A stretch of DNA of 64,000 nucleotides from Verrucomicrobiaceae bacterium (GCA_004211885.1 SHBV01000001.1:1-64000), one strand, 5' to 3'; counted from the stretch's first letter, positions 45,054 to 55,652 are shown. Notes: generated by a model from the sequence alone, not told the origin. A program made the numbers and translations.

Positions 45054-47738
45054 TTAATCTATTACTACAAATTCGTTGCTATTAAAAAGGACGCGGCACA
45101 ATGCTTGTAATCCGTGATCTTCTGAAAGTTTAAGGCCGAGTCGAATCTCCTCTGGGTCAGGTTTTCTGCCGTACGCCAATTCATAAGCTCTAATGACCTG
45201 TTCTTTTATATTTTCTTTATTTTCTTCTTTCAGCTTTTTGGCGAAACCTCCCGCCATCCGAAGCACGAACGCATTATTTAATAGTGCAAGTGCTTGGATT
45301 GGGGTCGTAGTAATGGATCGACTTGGAGCAGTAGTTGATGGGTCAGGGCAATCGAAAGCGTCAAGAATAGTGCTTCTCTGACCACGAGGACTGAACCGGT
45401 AAACGGTTCTCCTGTTGAGGGAATCATCTTCCTTGTCAAAAGGTGTGTAATAGGTGGTTCCATTCAATGATCTGAAAGTAACGTCCCGGAACCCAGGGCC
45501 TCCCATTGCAGTGTTTAATTTTCCTGATACCTTCAGCATGGAATCCCTTAAGCTTTCAGCATCTATTCTTGTTGGTGATTTGCGCCAGACGAGCCGATTA
45601 TCAGAATCACTCTCTAATGTTTTTGGATTAGGTATCGAGGACTGACGGTACGCCCTTGAGTTAACCATTAAACGGTGCAGATGCTTGAGGCTGTAACCAT
45701 TTGTTTTGAGTTCTGTAGCTAGCCAGTCCAGAAGCTCTGGATGACTGGGCATTCCGCCATTAAAACCAAGATCATTCGGAGTCTTTACCAGACCTATTCC
45801 AAAGTGATGATGCCATATTCTGTTGGCAATGACTCTTGTAAATAGTGGGTTATTAGAATGAGTAATCCACTCAGCCAATTTTTTACGCCGTTCCGAATCA
45901 GCGGCATCGGCAGCGAGGCCAAAATTTGCGTTAGGACCAGTCACAGCTTTCACTGAACCGGGATTCACTTTTTCTTGGGGTTGAAGAGCATGTCCTCTAT
46001 TTAACACGTAGGTAGTTCCTGGATTGGATCTGGCTGCGACTGAATAGATTTTGGTTTTTTTCCTAGATTCTAAATTCTTTATATTTCCGGTAATTGATTT
46101 GATTTGACCTTTTATATCATCCCTTATTTTTTTTTCATTATCGGACATCATTGCCAACATTTCATCATCAGAGATGAAATTAGATTCAGTGCCGGCAGAG
46201 GCTGCTATCTCTGCAGGATTCAGTGCCCTATCATAAAATTGAGCACGAAGTATTCTTCCAGAGAGTATACCTCTCATTTCTGCTTTTGTTCCGTGCCTCA
46301 TGCCGAACAAAATTTGAGATTTACCTTTCTCGAATGATTGGGATTTAGTTTTATAACTATCTCCATACACCTGACCTTTGCGGTACCTTGTGATGGTCCC
46401 ATCTTTACTATATGTTATAGCAACGTGAATTGGTTTTGACTGAGCTTCTGTTTCTTTGGGCCCATCATTACCTTGAGAGCGCTTGAGCGTGTCACTGCCT
46501 GCCATCCACGTTTGAGGTGACTTTTCACCAAAGACTATTGAATCAAAAACCTGCCCATCGGTTGATTGAATTCCGATGACGCCAGATCCTTTCTGGCCCA
46601 AGTCATTAAGTTGGACCCAAGCTTCCAGTGTTTTTTCCTGAATATCTTTACCTAATGAGGTCGTCATAACGAATGAATCCCTCCCATTTAGGACTAATGC
46701 TCCATTCTCTAGTTTAGCCTCACCAGAAATAGTTCCGTGCATTTTCCCAATTGAATCGTTCAGATTCTGATCGAATTCCCATTTTGATATTGGTGACGGG
46801 CCTTCATTTTGTGTTGGTTTAGGTTCGCGTTTACGTTTCTTTATAGCTTTGCTCCTTGCGGCACTATCTATGGAACCGAGACGTTCTTGAAGAGCATTAA
46901 TTTCTTTTTGAAGAGTATTGATTTCTTCAACAAATTCGCTGTCTTGAACATCTCTTTCACCATGAAATACACCCTTCAGTGCGGAGGTGAGCTGATAGTA
47001 TTCTTTTTGCGAAATAGGATCATATTTATGATCATGACACCTTGCGCAATTTACAGTGAGGCCAAAAAATGTTTGGCCAACTGTCCCAGTAATTTCTTCA
47101 AGTTCATCTTGCCGGGCCGTTTTCTTCATGAACTCACTCCCGCCGACAACAGTATTGTGCAGGCCAGCTGCCAGAAATGCTACAGCAGCCGTTCCATCTT
47201 TACCTGGCTTTAAAATATCACCAGCTATTTGCATCCTAACAAATTCGTCGTAAGGCATATCATCATTCAGAGCTGTGATAACCCAGTCTCTGAAAGGCCA
47301 AAGGTTATTCCTAGGATTGTTTCTTTCGAACCCATCACTTTCCCCGAACCTTGCAATATCAAGCCAATGCCTGCCCCAGCGTTCGCCATAGTGTTTTGAT
47401 TTTAGGAGCGAATCTACTGTTTTTTTGTACGCTTCATTTGAAGGATTCTTTTCGAATTTAGTAATTTCCTCAGGTGACGGGGGGAGGCCTATCAAATCAA
47501 AATAGAGACGTCTGATTTGTGTCCTAGGGCTTGCCAGTTTAGACGAAGTGAGTTTGTTTTCTTTTAGCTTTTTTTGTATGAATGCATCCACTTCATTTAA
47601 AGCCAATGGATGTTTGTCCAATTCTGGTGGTATGATTTTTTTTATTGGTTGTAATGACCACCATTCCGGGCCGGCCTTCTTTTCTTCACCGGTTAAAGTA
47701 AGAGTAAGAATTGAAAACAAAACTATGGCCAGTTTCAT
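45054..47738 (-). CDS. DUF1549/DUF1553 (PSCyt2-PSD1) protein with LamG insert, no PSCyt1
   Basis: The 894-residue protein is started at the ATG at 47736-47738, which gives a signal peptide (MKLAIVLFSILTLTLTG); an ATG 17 codons upstream is possible. No N-terminal PSCyt1 haem domain exists; the mature protein begins directly with WWSLQPIKKI. DUF1549/PSCyt2 follows with GRHWLDIARFGESDG and VNCARCHDHKYDPIS (one CxxCH). A LamG-like domain (LNDSIGKMHGTISGEAKLENG to LNPAEIAASAG, ~345-500) is inserted before the DUF1553 region (NRIWHHHFGIGLV, DAESLRDSMLKVSGKLN). It pairs with the DUF1501 gene 2 bp downstream. The LamG insert may bind glycan; inference. Confidence 0.8.
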   Translation of the reverse strand: MKLAIVLFSILTLTLTGEEKKAGPEWWSLQPIKKIIPPELDKHPLALNEVDAFIQKKLKENKLTSSKLASPRTQIRRLYFDLIGLPPSPEEITKFEKNPSNEAYKKTVDSLLKSKHYGERWGRHWLDIARFGESDGFERNNPRNNLWPFRDWVITALNDDMPYDEFVRMQIAGDILKPGKDGTAAVAFLAAGLHNTVVGGSEFMKKTARQDELEEITGTVGQTFFGLTVNCARCHDHKYDPISQKEYYQLTSALKGVFHGERDVQDSEFVEEINTLQKEINALQERLGSIDSAARSKAIKKRKREPKPTQNEGPSPISKWEFDQNLNDSIGKMHGTISGEAKLENGALVLNGRDSFVMTTSLGKDIQEKTLEAWVQLNDLGQKGSGVIGIQSTDGQVFDSIVFGEKSPQTWMAGSDTLKRSQGNDGPKETEAQSKPIHVAITYSKDGTITRYRKGQVYGDSYKTKSQSFEKGKSQILFGMRHGTKAEMRGILSGRILRAQFYDRALNPAEIAASAGTESNFISDDEMLAMMSDNEKKIRDDIKGQIKSITGNIKNLESRKKTKIYSVAARSNPGTTYVLNRGHALQPQEKVNPGSVKAVTGPNANFGLAADAADSERRKKLAEWITHSNNPLFTRVIANRIWHHHFGIGLVKTPNDLGFNGGMPSHPELLDWLATELKTNGYSLKHLHRLMVNSRAYRQSSIPNPKTLESDSDNRLVWRKSPTRIDAESLRDSMLKVSGKLNTAMGGPGFRDVTFRSLNGTTYYTPFDKEDDSLNRRTVYRFSPRGQRSTILDAFDCPDPSTTAPSRSITTTPIQALALLNNAFVLRMAGGFAKKLKEENKENIKEQVIRAYELAYGRKPDPEEIRLGLKLSEDHGLQALCRVLFNSNEFVVID

Positions 47739-47864
47739 AGGATGAGAGGATAGTTTCCTTAGTTCATAAATGCTTTGGTAATCTGACATGGGAAATGAAG
47801 ATTACTATGACTATGAAATCATGGATTGGCTAGCTATTATAGATATAAAACGCCAATACTTTTG

Positions 47865-47891
47865 CTCTCAAATTACATTTTAATATGAGAG
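47865..47891 (-). terminator. Possible hairpin after the LamG/calcium-repeat gene
   Basis: CTCTCA pairs with TGAGAG and, after one mismatch, ATTA with TAAT around a CATTT loop, about 33 bases past the stop of the gene at 47924. There is no U-tract, so termination is uncertain. Confidence 0.3.
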
Positions 47892-47923
47892 TTATCTAAG
47901 TTCAGCGGCCTGTTTAATAGGAT

Positions 47924-50900
47924 CTATTGAGCTATGACTTTGAAGAATATTTTACGAGCCTCTTTACCTTCCGGATGTTCGAAACTATATGAAGTGGTTT
48001 CTCCTTCTGATTCTATACTATCATCAATATCTGCTTCCCAGTCAGAGAGATCCAGTGAGTAGTACAAGGAATAAGTCTTATTCGGTTTCGAATTCCATTC
48101 CAGAGTGAAATTACCGTCATCACTATTGTAAGAAATGTTAGTGAATTCAAGCGCTGTACCGCCCCCAGGACCAGAAAGATACAGGTCCATGATTTCGTCA
48201 GCATTTCCCGCAGCCCCATAAACCTGTGCTTCGTGGATCAGAGCGTCAAGTGCTCCAGGTCCTCCGGGCATTGCACCATGCCGTTTTCCAAAGATAATTT
48301 CGGCGTCTCCGGTGGGCCACGTTCTCAAGTTACCTGAATTGTAGGATCCAATTTCCTCACCGTTCCGGTAACCGGCTACTTTTACCTGTCCACCACCAAT
48401 GTCTTCGTAAGTAATTGCCACCATGACCTCCTCGCCGGTGACCGTTTCCTCGCCCCCAGGATTGAAGTCTTGAGTCCTTCGGAAATGACTACTGCCGTTC
48501 ATCCAGCGATTGGGTTGGCGTTCTGCGAAGATGATCCCATCGAACTGATCCGCTGTTACCTTATCAAGGGAAATGACTGAACCGGCTTTTGTGAGTTCTG
48601 ATAGGCTCTCCATAGTGAACCATGATACGAGAGTCTTATTGGTGATTTCGGGTCCCTGATATTCTCCTGATGTCCATGCCCATCCGGAGGCAGTCGTTCC
48701 GGACCCATTCAAATCAAGAGAGCCATCAGCAATTTGCGCATCTCCTTCGAGTTTCAGGTCCGGGAAATTACCCATCAGATCTGTGAGTTCTTCCCCATCC
48801 TCAAAGGTCCAGTGACCGATCACTGCTTCACTGAATGGTGGTGGCGGCGGGTCGTCCGGGTCATTAGGATCACTGAATGGATTAGTTACTTCATCGCCGT
48901 CTAAGATGCCGTCACCATCTGAGTCGGCTTTCTTTGGCAAAGTGCCGGTGTCATCAGTACTGACAAATTTTCCGGTTCCCGTTTCGACGCCGTCCAGGAG
49001 TCCGTCCTCGTCCGTGTCCGCCTTGTCTGGCTTGGTCTTGGATTCAAATTCCTCTAAATTACTCAGTCCATCCTCATCAGGATCGGCTTCAGGATCATCT
49101 ACCCCGTACTTGTCCTCCCAATAGTCAGGCAGTCCATCATTATCATCATCATCCATAGTGGCACCGATGGGGCTGACTCCTTCCGCAATGGACTGAATAT
49201 TTCCTTCAGAAAGCACTTCCCGCCAGATCGCCACGTCATCCAGAAAGCCATTAAATTGGTTAGCGCCATTGTTACTGGCACCAAGTACAAAGCTCCCGCC
49301 TCCATTTGGGGCACGCTGTCCCTGCGGCCCACCGTCCAGCTCGCCATTCAAGTAAATTGCAGCCGAGTCCGCTGTCCCGTCATAGGTCCACACTGCGTGA
49401 ACCCATTCGTCTCTAGCCAGAACGGTTCTGGCGTTCCAGTCCGCTCCCCAGTGCGCGCTGTGTAGGAGCCCACCATTGCGGATACCGTTATGTATGCCCT
49501 GATTGGTTTGTCCCCAGATGAAGCCCTGCCCTCCTGCGGATCCGATCGGTTTGAGCCAGCAAGCAAATGTATAGCTTCCGTCCCCAAAGTCCCTAATCAT
49601 GGAGTTCATGTCGAGGCCTGGAAAATCAATGTGTCCGCCCGTGAAGCTTGCCCCGGTCTCGGGAGTGGGACCGTCCGGTGCGCCGTCCGCGTCAATGCTA
49701 ACGGCTCCATCGATTTCTCCGTCCAGAGCATTCTCGCTCCGGTCCGCGGCATCTTCCTCAAAGTCAACGTAAAGGTAAGGTGGGGGAAGAGCTCCTTTGC
49801 TGTTTGGGTCATGTGGGTCCGTGCCGCCGACAATTTCACCGCCATCAGCATAACCGTCCCCGTCCGTATCCGCATTATTTGGATCAGTTCCTGTATTATT
49901 TTTATCGACCAACTCACCGGTTCCTGTTTCAACGCCATCCAGGAGTCCATCCTTATCTGAGTCGGCATTTTTCGGATCAGTTCCTGTATTTGTTGCACTG
50001 ACGAAGGTTCCAGTATTGGTTTCGACTCCGTCTTTTAGACCATCTTCGTCAGTGTCTGCTTTTTTGGGGTCAGTTCTATTTTCAAGTTCATCCGCGTTAG
50101 TGAGTCCGTCCTCGTCAGGATCCCCTTCAGGGCCGTTATTTTTATCGATCGAACCATTGTCTTCAGTGTCTAGTCCGTACTTGTCCTCCCAGTAATCAGG
50201 TAGGCCGTCCTCATCCTCGTCAGTGCTGCCTATTCCGCTGGGACTGACGCCCGTAGAGAGGGCCTCTATCTGGTCATCGTTGAGAACTTCCTGCCATATG
50301 GCCAAGTCATCGATCAGGCCAACATAATTTTCTCCTCCACCATTACGTCCACCGATGATTAATGGGCCTGCACCATTAGGGCCTTGCTGATTATTCATTT
50401 CTGAGTCGAATACTCCATTCACATAAATTGCTCCACGGTTATTATCCGCATCGTATGTGAAAGTCGTGTGTGCCCATTCGTCCGGGTTTAATATTTGTTG
50501 TCCCCTGAAGTCTGATCCCCAGTGAGCGTGGTAAAGATTTCCGCCTCTGAATCCATGATGGATTCCCTGACTGCCCTGACCAAAGTAAAAACGGTCACCA
50601 GTAAAAGATGCCTGATCCGGCCTGATCCAGCAAGCCATCGTGTAGCTCGCTTCGATTCCCTGATCCCTATTTCCAAACTCGGTTGGTACATCAACACTGT
50701 TAATTGAAATGAAACCAGTGCCTCCGATCGAGAACTGCGCTGCTCCGGAAGGGGTCGAGCCGTTTGGAGCTCCGTCAGCATCAAAAGTTACATTTCCGGT
50801 GACTGTCCCTTCCCGGTCATTACCGCTCCCGTCTGTTACAGTCTGAGTGCCTTGAGGATCATCAAAGTTGTAATAAAGGAAAGGGTCGGGAATTTGAGCG

Positions 50901-50974
50901 GCCGCATTGAGGCTAAGCCCTACATAAAAGATAGAACACAGAATGGAGATTTTGAGTGCGTAGAGGAGGTTCAT
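47924..50974 (-). CDS. Large surface protein: LamG domains, calcium-type repeats, shared C-terminal module
   Basis: The 1016-residue protein has a signal peptide (ends near LNAAAQ). A LamG/concanavalin-like domain (~35-245) is followed by thrombospondin-type-3-like repeats (DEDEDGLPDYWEDKYG, then repeats such as KADTDEDGLKDGVET with five-Asp calcium motifs, ~255-390), a second LamG domain (~400-600), more Asp-rich repeats (~610-715), a third LamG-like domain (HWTFEDGEELTD, ~725-925) and the C-terminal module (YYSLDLSDWEADIDDSI, ending FFKVIAQ). Calcium-stiffened, multi-domain architecture fits a cell-surface adhesin or glycan-binding protein. It is transcribed alone, with 240 bp of gene-free sequence upstream. 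Confidence 0.75.
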   Translation of the reverse strand: MNLLYALKISILCSIFYVGLSLNAAAQIPDPFLYYNFDDPQGTQTVTDGSGNDREGTVTGNVTFDADGAPNGSTPSGAAQFSIGGTGFISINSVDVPTEFGNRDQGIEASYTMACWIRPDQASFTGDRFYFGQGSQGIHHGFRGGNLYHAHWGSDFRGQQILNPDEWAHTTFTYDADNNRGAIYVNGVFDSEMNNQQGPNGAGPLIIGGRNGGGENYVGLIDDLAIWQEVLNDDQIEALSTGVSPSGIGSTDEDEDGLPDYWEDKYGLDTEDNGSIDKNNGPEGDPDEDGLTNADELENRTDPKKADTDEDGLKDGVETNTGTFVSATNTGTDPKNADSDKDGLLDGVETGTGELVDKNNTGTDPNNADTDGDGYADGGEIVGGTDPHDPNSKGALPPPYLYVDFEEDAADRSENALDGEIDGAVSIDADGAPDGPTPETGASFTGGHIDFPGLDMNSMIRDFGDGSYTFACWLKPIGSAGGQGFIWGQTNQGIHNGIRNGGLLHSAHWGADWNARTVLARDEWVHAVWTYDGTADSAAIYLNGELDGGPQGQRAPNGGGSFVLGASNNGANQFNGFLDDVAIWREVLSEGNIQSIAEGVSPIGATMDDDDNDGLPDYWEDKYGVDDPEADPDEDGLSNLEEFESKTKPDKADTDEDGLLDGVETGTGKFVSTDDTGTLPKKADSDGDGILDGDEVTNPFSDPNDPDDPPPPPFSEAVIGHWTFEDGEELTDLMGNFPDLKLEGDAQIADGSLDLNGSGTTASGWAWTSGEYQGPEITNKTLVSWFTMESLSELTKAGSVISLDKVTADQFDGIIFAERQPNRWMNGSSHFRRTQDFNPGGEETVTGEEVMVAITYEDIGGGQVKVAGYRNGEEIGSYNSGNLRTWPTGDAEIIFGKRHGAMPGGPGALDALIHEAQVYGAAGNADEIMDLYLSGPGGGTALEFTNISYNSDDGNFTLEWNSKPNKTYSLYYSLDLSDWEADIDDSIESEGETTSYSFEHPEGKEARKIFFKVIAQ

Positions 50975-51215
50975 GATTTTTCTTTTTATAATTTATTTAT
51001 TGTAATGCATTTCATGCTTATAGCTGAAATTGCAATTATAAACCTAACAGTATTGTTAAATACAGAATCAAAAGCCGTTCATTGTCAACACTTTCCGAAC
51101 AATATAGAGCTAATTTAGAATCCAAATAAAGTGTTGGGAGGACTGACCCTGACTCTATTGCGCTTTTGCAGGCTAAAAGTATCGATTTTTCGAACAATAT
51201 TCAGGTCACAAATTC

Positions 51216-54200
51216 TCAGTCGGTATTTAATAATTTTAGGCGAACGAACTGATGGTTGTCATGCACTAGCGGCACACTGTTGCGTACAGTGATAACTTCT
51301 ATGCCATCATTTTGCCAAAACCGCGAGACAACGATTGTGCGGTCGGACCAGACCCGAAGATCTTCGGAGATTTCTGCTACGATCTCTATATCTTCGGCGC
51401 TTGTGTTCTGTCGGTATTGTAGAGTCAGATAATTGTTCATTTGCCCGCCCACCTCGATTGTCTCGACGCTGGTGATTGGCGCATAATCGTTGCCGAATGC
51501 GTAAGCCATCATGTTAGTGATGCCGTTTCCATCAGGATCGCCGTTAGGATCTGCAAGTCCGTTGATCGCCAGCCAAGATGTGAGTGACGTGCGATCGTCA
51601 GTGCCGGGTGACCCGGCGTTAGAACGCCAATTGGCCGCATCCGAAGGATCAGGATGTGATTCCGGTTTGCGCAGGATGAGAGTGTTGCCATTGCCGTCGG
51701 CAGAACGCGGCCAAGGTTTTCGATCGTTGTAAGTGAAGCGAACGATGTCATCACCCCCGGCATCAATGATAACGATCTCTTCCCCGTCATCGGAAAGTTG
51801 AAGCCCGTATTCACCGGCGATGGTGGCCGGATCGGTGTCGGGATAACGAAACAGAAATGCCTCTCGATTCTTGACGAGGAGAATTCGTTTTCCGGGTTCA
51901 ATATGGTGGATTGCGGATTTTCGGTTGAAGTCGAACACGATGCCGCCAATGAACATGACATCAGCGAGATCGACAGTACGTGATCCAGTGTTCAGCAATT
52001 CGATAAATTCAAAATCTTTGCGCCTGTCGTAATCCTCAGCTTCTTCGTTGGTGTCCGGTGATCGTGGACGATAATCAAATTCCGAAATGACTAGGTTCCC
52101 TGCTTTCGCTGGCAAAGAATTGACGAGGAAAGTACCATCAACGAGTGCACTCCATTGCTCATCTTTCAGGGCACGGGCCTTTAGTTGCCCGGTGCTTTTC
52201 AGAGTCAATGCCCCGTCGTATCTCATTGCCGTTGGCGAAGCAACGTTACCGATTGCTCCGCCCGTAATTTCCTTGCCCACGAGCTTGGGCCAGAGTAGAA
52301 AATCACTATTGGCTCTGCCTTTGTTTAGGCCGTGGATAGCAAGTATATTCTTGCCGGGCCGCAGTAGTCCCACGTGCTGATTTACCGGAAAAGTTTCAAA
52401 ATCGATTGCAAGAGCATCGTCGTGGGATGCCGACGCATCATCGTTCCATAAACTTGCCGAATTTGGTGGGCCGATTGCGCGATCTCGCGCGATCTCGGTA
52501 CCATTCAGATAGGCGACGAATCCGTCGTCGTAGCGAATAAGGAGTGAGAGTGAGTCAATGACAGATGGGTCCGGCAGGTCAAATTCGACTCGCATGTAGA
52601 TTGTTTCGGTCAGCATGTTGTCTATCTGCCCGAAGAAATCGAAGTTTGGGTCGATGAGTAATTTGTAGGTTGCTCCCCGATCGTATCCGGCGCCCTTGGT
52701 TCCCAATGGCCATCCTGAGTCATCATAGTTTGGTTCGAACCATGTTAGATTGTCTTCTTCATCTGTCGGCATGATTGCCCTCTTGGATGCAAATTCGTGG
52801 ATCAAAGTATGGTCCTTGAATTCAACTTTTGATCCTGGGACTCGCGGGTCGGAGCCGTCAGTCGTGTAGTAAATTGTGTTTGTCGTGGGAGTCATCGCGA
52901 GGGATGCGTTCACAGGCACTGGCCCGCCATGTTGAGGAGCACCGTTAATCAGGAATGTTGGGGCCTCTAAGTTTGGGTAGAGTTTGTCTGTCTGGAACTG
53001 TTTAATAATGACAGGATGTCGACCAGGCATCCAGTTGTTCACAATACGGTTACGTTCACTTACCCAGTTGCCGTCACGGGTGTAGGGAGGTTCTTTTTTT
53101 GAGTCACCCCAGCGTGCGGATTCGGCGACCATCGCTTCACTGACCTCTTCGCTGCGGGCGATATAGTTGCTCTTTTGTGTTTCCGGAGTAAAAGCACCAC
53201 CATTAAAAAAGTATTTATGGACTCGGTCTCCGAAGCGCAGCTGATATTCGGGGCTACTTCGTAGTCTCTTGTGTAGGCCGGCCGGGTTCTCTGTGCCGCC
53301 ACGTTCACTCATGTCAGTCTGAATGTTTTCAAAAATGAACTCGGAATCCCAGCGGAAAAATCTGAAACGACCACCTTCATGGCGACGACGAATGGCATAG
53401 AAATTTTTTGGTAATTCGGCTGGAGGGTAGATCCCGGTCGGGCCGTCTCGGTCACCTGTGTAGAGGATACCAATCATATAATCTATGAGTTGGTCAACAT
53501 CGACATAATCGAGTACTGCCTGATATTTGCTGATATCGCGCATGTCTTGATTTGCTAGTGTAAACATCTTGCTCCACGCGTCGCGGTTGCCGGCAATCAT
53601 GAGTGCCTGTGAGGAACCGCCGGAGCGCAAGCCCTTGAAGCCGTCGTATTCTTCTTTTGGGCCGCCCCAGTGTTCGGCAGCGAACGAGTCATCGGGTCTT
53701 TCGTGGAAGTTGTAGAGCCCCCAATACTGCCCATTCAGGTAAAGGTGAATGTGATTCCCCTCGGCGACAGAATGGGTTGGGTCATAGCCCTGCATGTCGC
53801 GCGCATACTGGTTTCGCATCATTTGCGTCGAGGCTTGGCCTGTTGCCCAGCCCTGATTATGACCGGTTCGGATCGTGATCGTGTCGTATTCGTCAACGGG
53901 AGACGCGGGGAAGATCGGGAATTCGAGTTTCGCTTTACCGTATTTCTCTTTGAATTTCAGGCGTAACGAATGTTTCGGGTTGTGATTCAGGCGGCTGTAG
54001 TTGCCGTTAATAGCGATCCCACAATCGATCTGAAACCCATTTCTGACACGGAAGGGTCCGTCGTAGTCCTGATGATAAAAATACTCTGCCGAGCAGCGCT
54101 TTTCCCATCTTGGATTATCCGCTGCTCGTTGTGTTGCATGCGTATAAATTCCCTCGGTGGTCCCGAACAGGTCATTAGGATCCATCACGATTGAGAGAGT

Positions 54201-55652
54201 GGGAATAGCTGCGAGCCCCTGCGCAACGGTGAATGTGCCCGGGTTGTTCACTACATTGGGATCCATTTCGGAATCCCAGTAGTTGCCACGAATGTTTGGC
54301 TGGGTCAGAATGTCGTCGATGAAAATGTAGGTCTGGGTGTCGACGTTGGTTGGACGGAATCCGGATCCGAATGCCGCGGCCTGGAGGATTGTTGTTTTGT
54401 CGATTGTTAAAGGTTCGGTATAGACTTTGCCGTGTTCTTCCGTGGGCAGGGTGCCGTCGGTCGTGTATCGGATTTCGACGCTGGGTGTTTCGGTGGTGAT
54501 TTCCAACTGGAAAGGCTCATTGAAGAAGCCGCGATTGACGCTGAATTTGGTGTCGGTGATATAACCAGGAATTGCGGAGACATTAGGAGCTCCGGGAGTG
54601 GGCTTGTCAAAATAGCCGGTGATGAGATCCTCTGATAGTTCCTGTAATCGAACCTCAAGCTCAGGTAGGATCAGGAAGTCAGAACCCTTGTGGCTTTTGT
54701 TCATACCACAGATCGCGAGGATGTTTTTACCTGTGACGAGGTGCCCTGAGAAAGCGATCCTAAATGACTTGAATGGATCGTCGTCATTAAATTCTTCGGA
54801 TCCGGTCGCTAGCGAATCAAACTTAATTGTCGTTGGCGCATTCTGCTGTGCGACTAATTTGCCGTTCAGGTAAGCGGCGAATCCGTCGTCGTATTTCATA
54901 CGTAGATTCATTTCGAAAACCTCAGCGATGTCATCGACGTGGAAAGGCAGGCGCAAATATAGTGTTCCGTGAGATCTCCGCATTGGATCTGTCATATCAC
55001 CTCCTTCACCAATCGGTTGTCCCGCATAACCGAAACCGAAGGCAGTTTTACCGACATTCCAATCATCATCATTATATTTTGGTAAACGCCAATCACCGCC
55101 AATCACCTCGCCGCTTTTTGGCACGATGTAACTGGCCTCATGACCTGTAGTGATTGGTGTCTCGGTGCTGATCTTTCCACTGCTGATTCCGGTTCCGTAT
55201 GACACGTCAGTGAACTGCTTTGGAAAGTTCGGAGCGAACTCATTGATGATCGTAACACCGTCAGGCGCGACCAAAGCGAGATACTCTCCTCCCTCGCCGG
55301 AGAGTTTGAAATTCGTGTGCAACTCGGCACTGGCCACTTGTCGGTCTTTGCCGGATGCGAACACGATGAGGTAACCGCCAGGACTCAGGTTCATTGAAGG
55401 CAGTCGCCATTTAGTGAGATTGCTATCATTATCCGTGAGATAGTAACCTCCAAGACCAATCGTTGCACCGGTCGGGTTGTGCAATTCTACCCAATCATTA
55501 AACTCGCCATCTATGTCGGCGAGCACGGAGTCATTGATGGAAAGGAATTCGGTGATTGTCGGGTTTGCTGGCAACAGGTTGCACAGGAACAGATTAATTA
55601 CTAGAGCTACTAGGGCCGTCAAACAGCTCACCCGTTCGTGACTTTTATACAT
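51216..55652 (-). CDS. Lamin-tail / CotH-kinase surface protein
   Basis: This is the longest gene in the window (1478 residues from the ATG at 55650-55652). A signal peptide (ends near LLPA) leads into a lamin-tail domain (ITEFLSINDSVLADIDGEFNDW), a beta domain (LRMKYDDGFAAYLNGKLVA), a chitobiase-type domain (IRYTTDGTLPTEEHGKVY, ~370-430), the CotH region (~480-850: ALMIAGNRDAWSKMF, FFRWDSEFIFE), a second chitobiase-like domain (IYYTTDGSDPRVPG), a repeated YDDGFVAYLNGTEIA domain and a second lamin tail (VISEFDYRPRSP). CotH folds are atypical protein kinases that can phosphorylate surface proteins. The end (ISEDLRVW) looks like a divergent copy of the shared C-terminal module. Confidence 0.75.
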   Translation of the reverse strand: MYKSHERVSCLTALVALVINLFLCNLLPANPTITEFLSINDSVLADIDGEFNDWVELHNPTGATIGLGGYYLTDNDSNLTKWRLPSMNLSPGGYLIVFASGKDRQVASAELHTNFKLSGEGGEYLALVAPDGVTIINEFAPNFPKQFTDVSYGTGISSGKISTETPITTGHEASYIVPKSGEVIGGDWRLPKYNDDDWNVGKTAFGFGYAGQPIGEGGDMTDPMRRSHGTLYLRLPFHVDDIAEVFEMNLRMKYDDGFAAYLNGKLVAQQNAPTTIKFDSLATGSEEFNDDDPFKSFRIAFSGHLVTGKNILAICGMNKSHKGSDFLILPELEVRLQELSEDLITGYFDKPTPGAPNVSAIPGYITDTKFSVNRGFFNEPFQLEITTETPSVEIRYTTDGTLPTEEHGKVYTEPLTIDKTTILQAAAFGSGFRPTNVDTQTYIFIDDILTQPNIRGNYWDSEMDPNVVNNPGTFTVAQGLAAIPTLSIVMDPNDLFGTTEGIYTHATQRAADNPRWEKRCSAEYFYHQDYDGPFRVRNGFQIDCGIAINGNYSRLNHNPKHSLRLKFKEKYGKAKLEFPIFPASPVDEYDTITIRTGHNQGWATGQASTQMMRNQYARDMQGYDPTHSVAEGNHIHLYLNGQYWGLYNFHERPDDSFAAEHWGGPKEEYDGFKGLRSGGSSQALMIAGNRDAWSKMFTLANQDMRDISKYQAVLDYVDVDQLIDYMIGILYTGDRDGPTGIYPPAELPKNFYAIRRRHEGGRFRFFRWDSEFIFENIQTDMSERGGTENPAGLHKRLRSSPEYQLRFGDRVHKYFFNGGAFTPETQKSNYIARSEEVSEAMVAESARWGDSKKEPPYTRDGNWVSERNRIVNNWMPGRHPVIIKQFQTDKLYPNLEAPTFLINGAPQHGGPVPVNASLAMTPTTNTIYYTTDGSDPRVPGSKVEFKDHTLIHEFASKRAIMPTDEEDNLTWFEPNYDDSGWPLGTKGAGYDRGATYKLLIDPNFDFFGQIDNMLTETIYMRVEFDLPDPSVIDSLSLLIRYDDGFVAYLNGTEIARDRAIGPPNSASLWNDDASASHDDALAIDFETFPVNQHVGLLRPGKNILAIHGLNKGRANSDFLLWPKLVGKEITGGAIGNVASPTAMRYDGALTLKSTGQLKARALKDEQWSALVDGTFLVNSLPAKAGNLVISEFDYRPRSPDTNEEAEDYDRRKDFEFIELLNTGSRTVDLADVMFIGGIVFDFNRKSAIHHIEPGKRILLVKNREAFLFRYPDTDPATIAGEYGLQLSDDGEEIVIIDAGGDDIVRFTYNDRKPWPRSADGNGNTLILRKPESHPDPSDAANWRSNAGSPGTDDRTSLTSWLAINGLADPNGDPDGNGITNMMAYAFGNDYAPITSVETIEVGGQMNNYLTLQYRQNTSAEDIEIVAEISEDLRVWSDRTIVVSRFWQNDGIEVITVRNSVPLVHDNHQFVRLKLLNTD

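Noticed and set aside
49850-50120. Repetitive DNA resembling a tandem repeat or CRISPR-like array
   Set aside because: The repetition encodes Asp-rich calcium-type protein repeats in the LamG surface protein; unit spacing and sequence vary and keep the reading frame.
50852-51118. Plus-strand open frame between the two large surface genes
   Set aside because: It overlaps the start of the LamG protein on the other strand, has no recognisable domain and no transcription signals.
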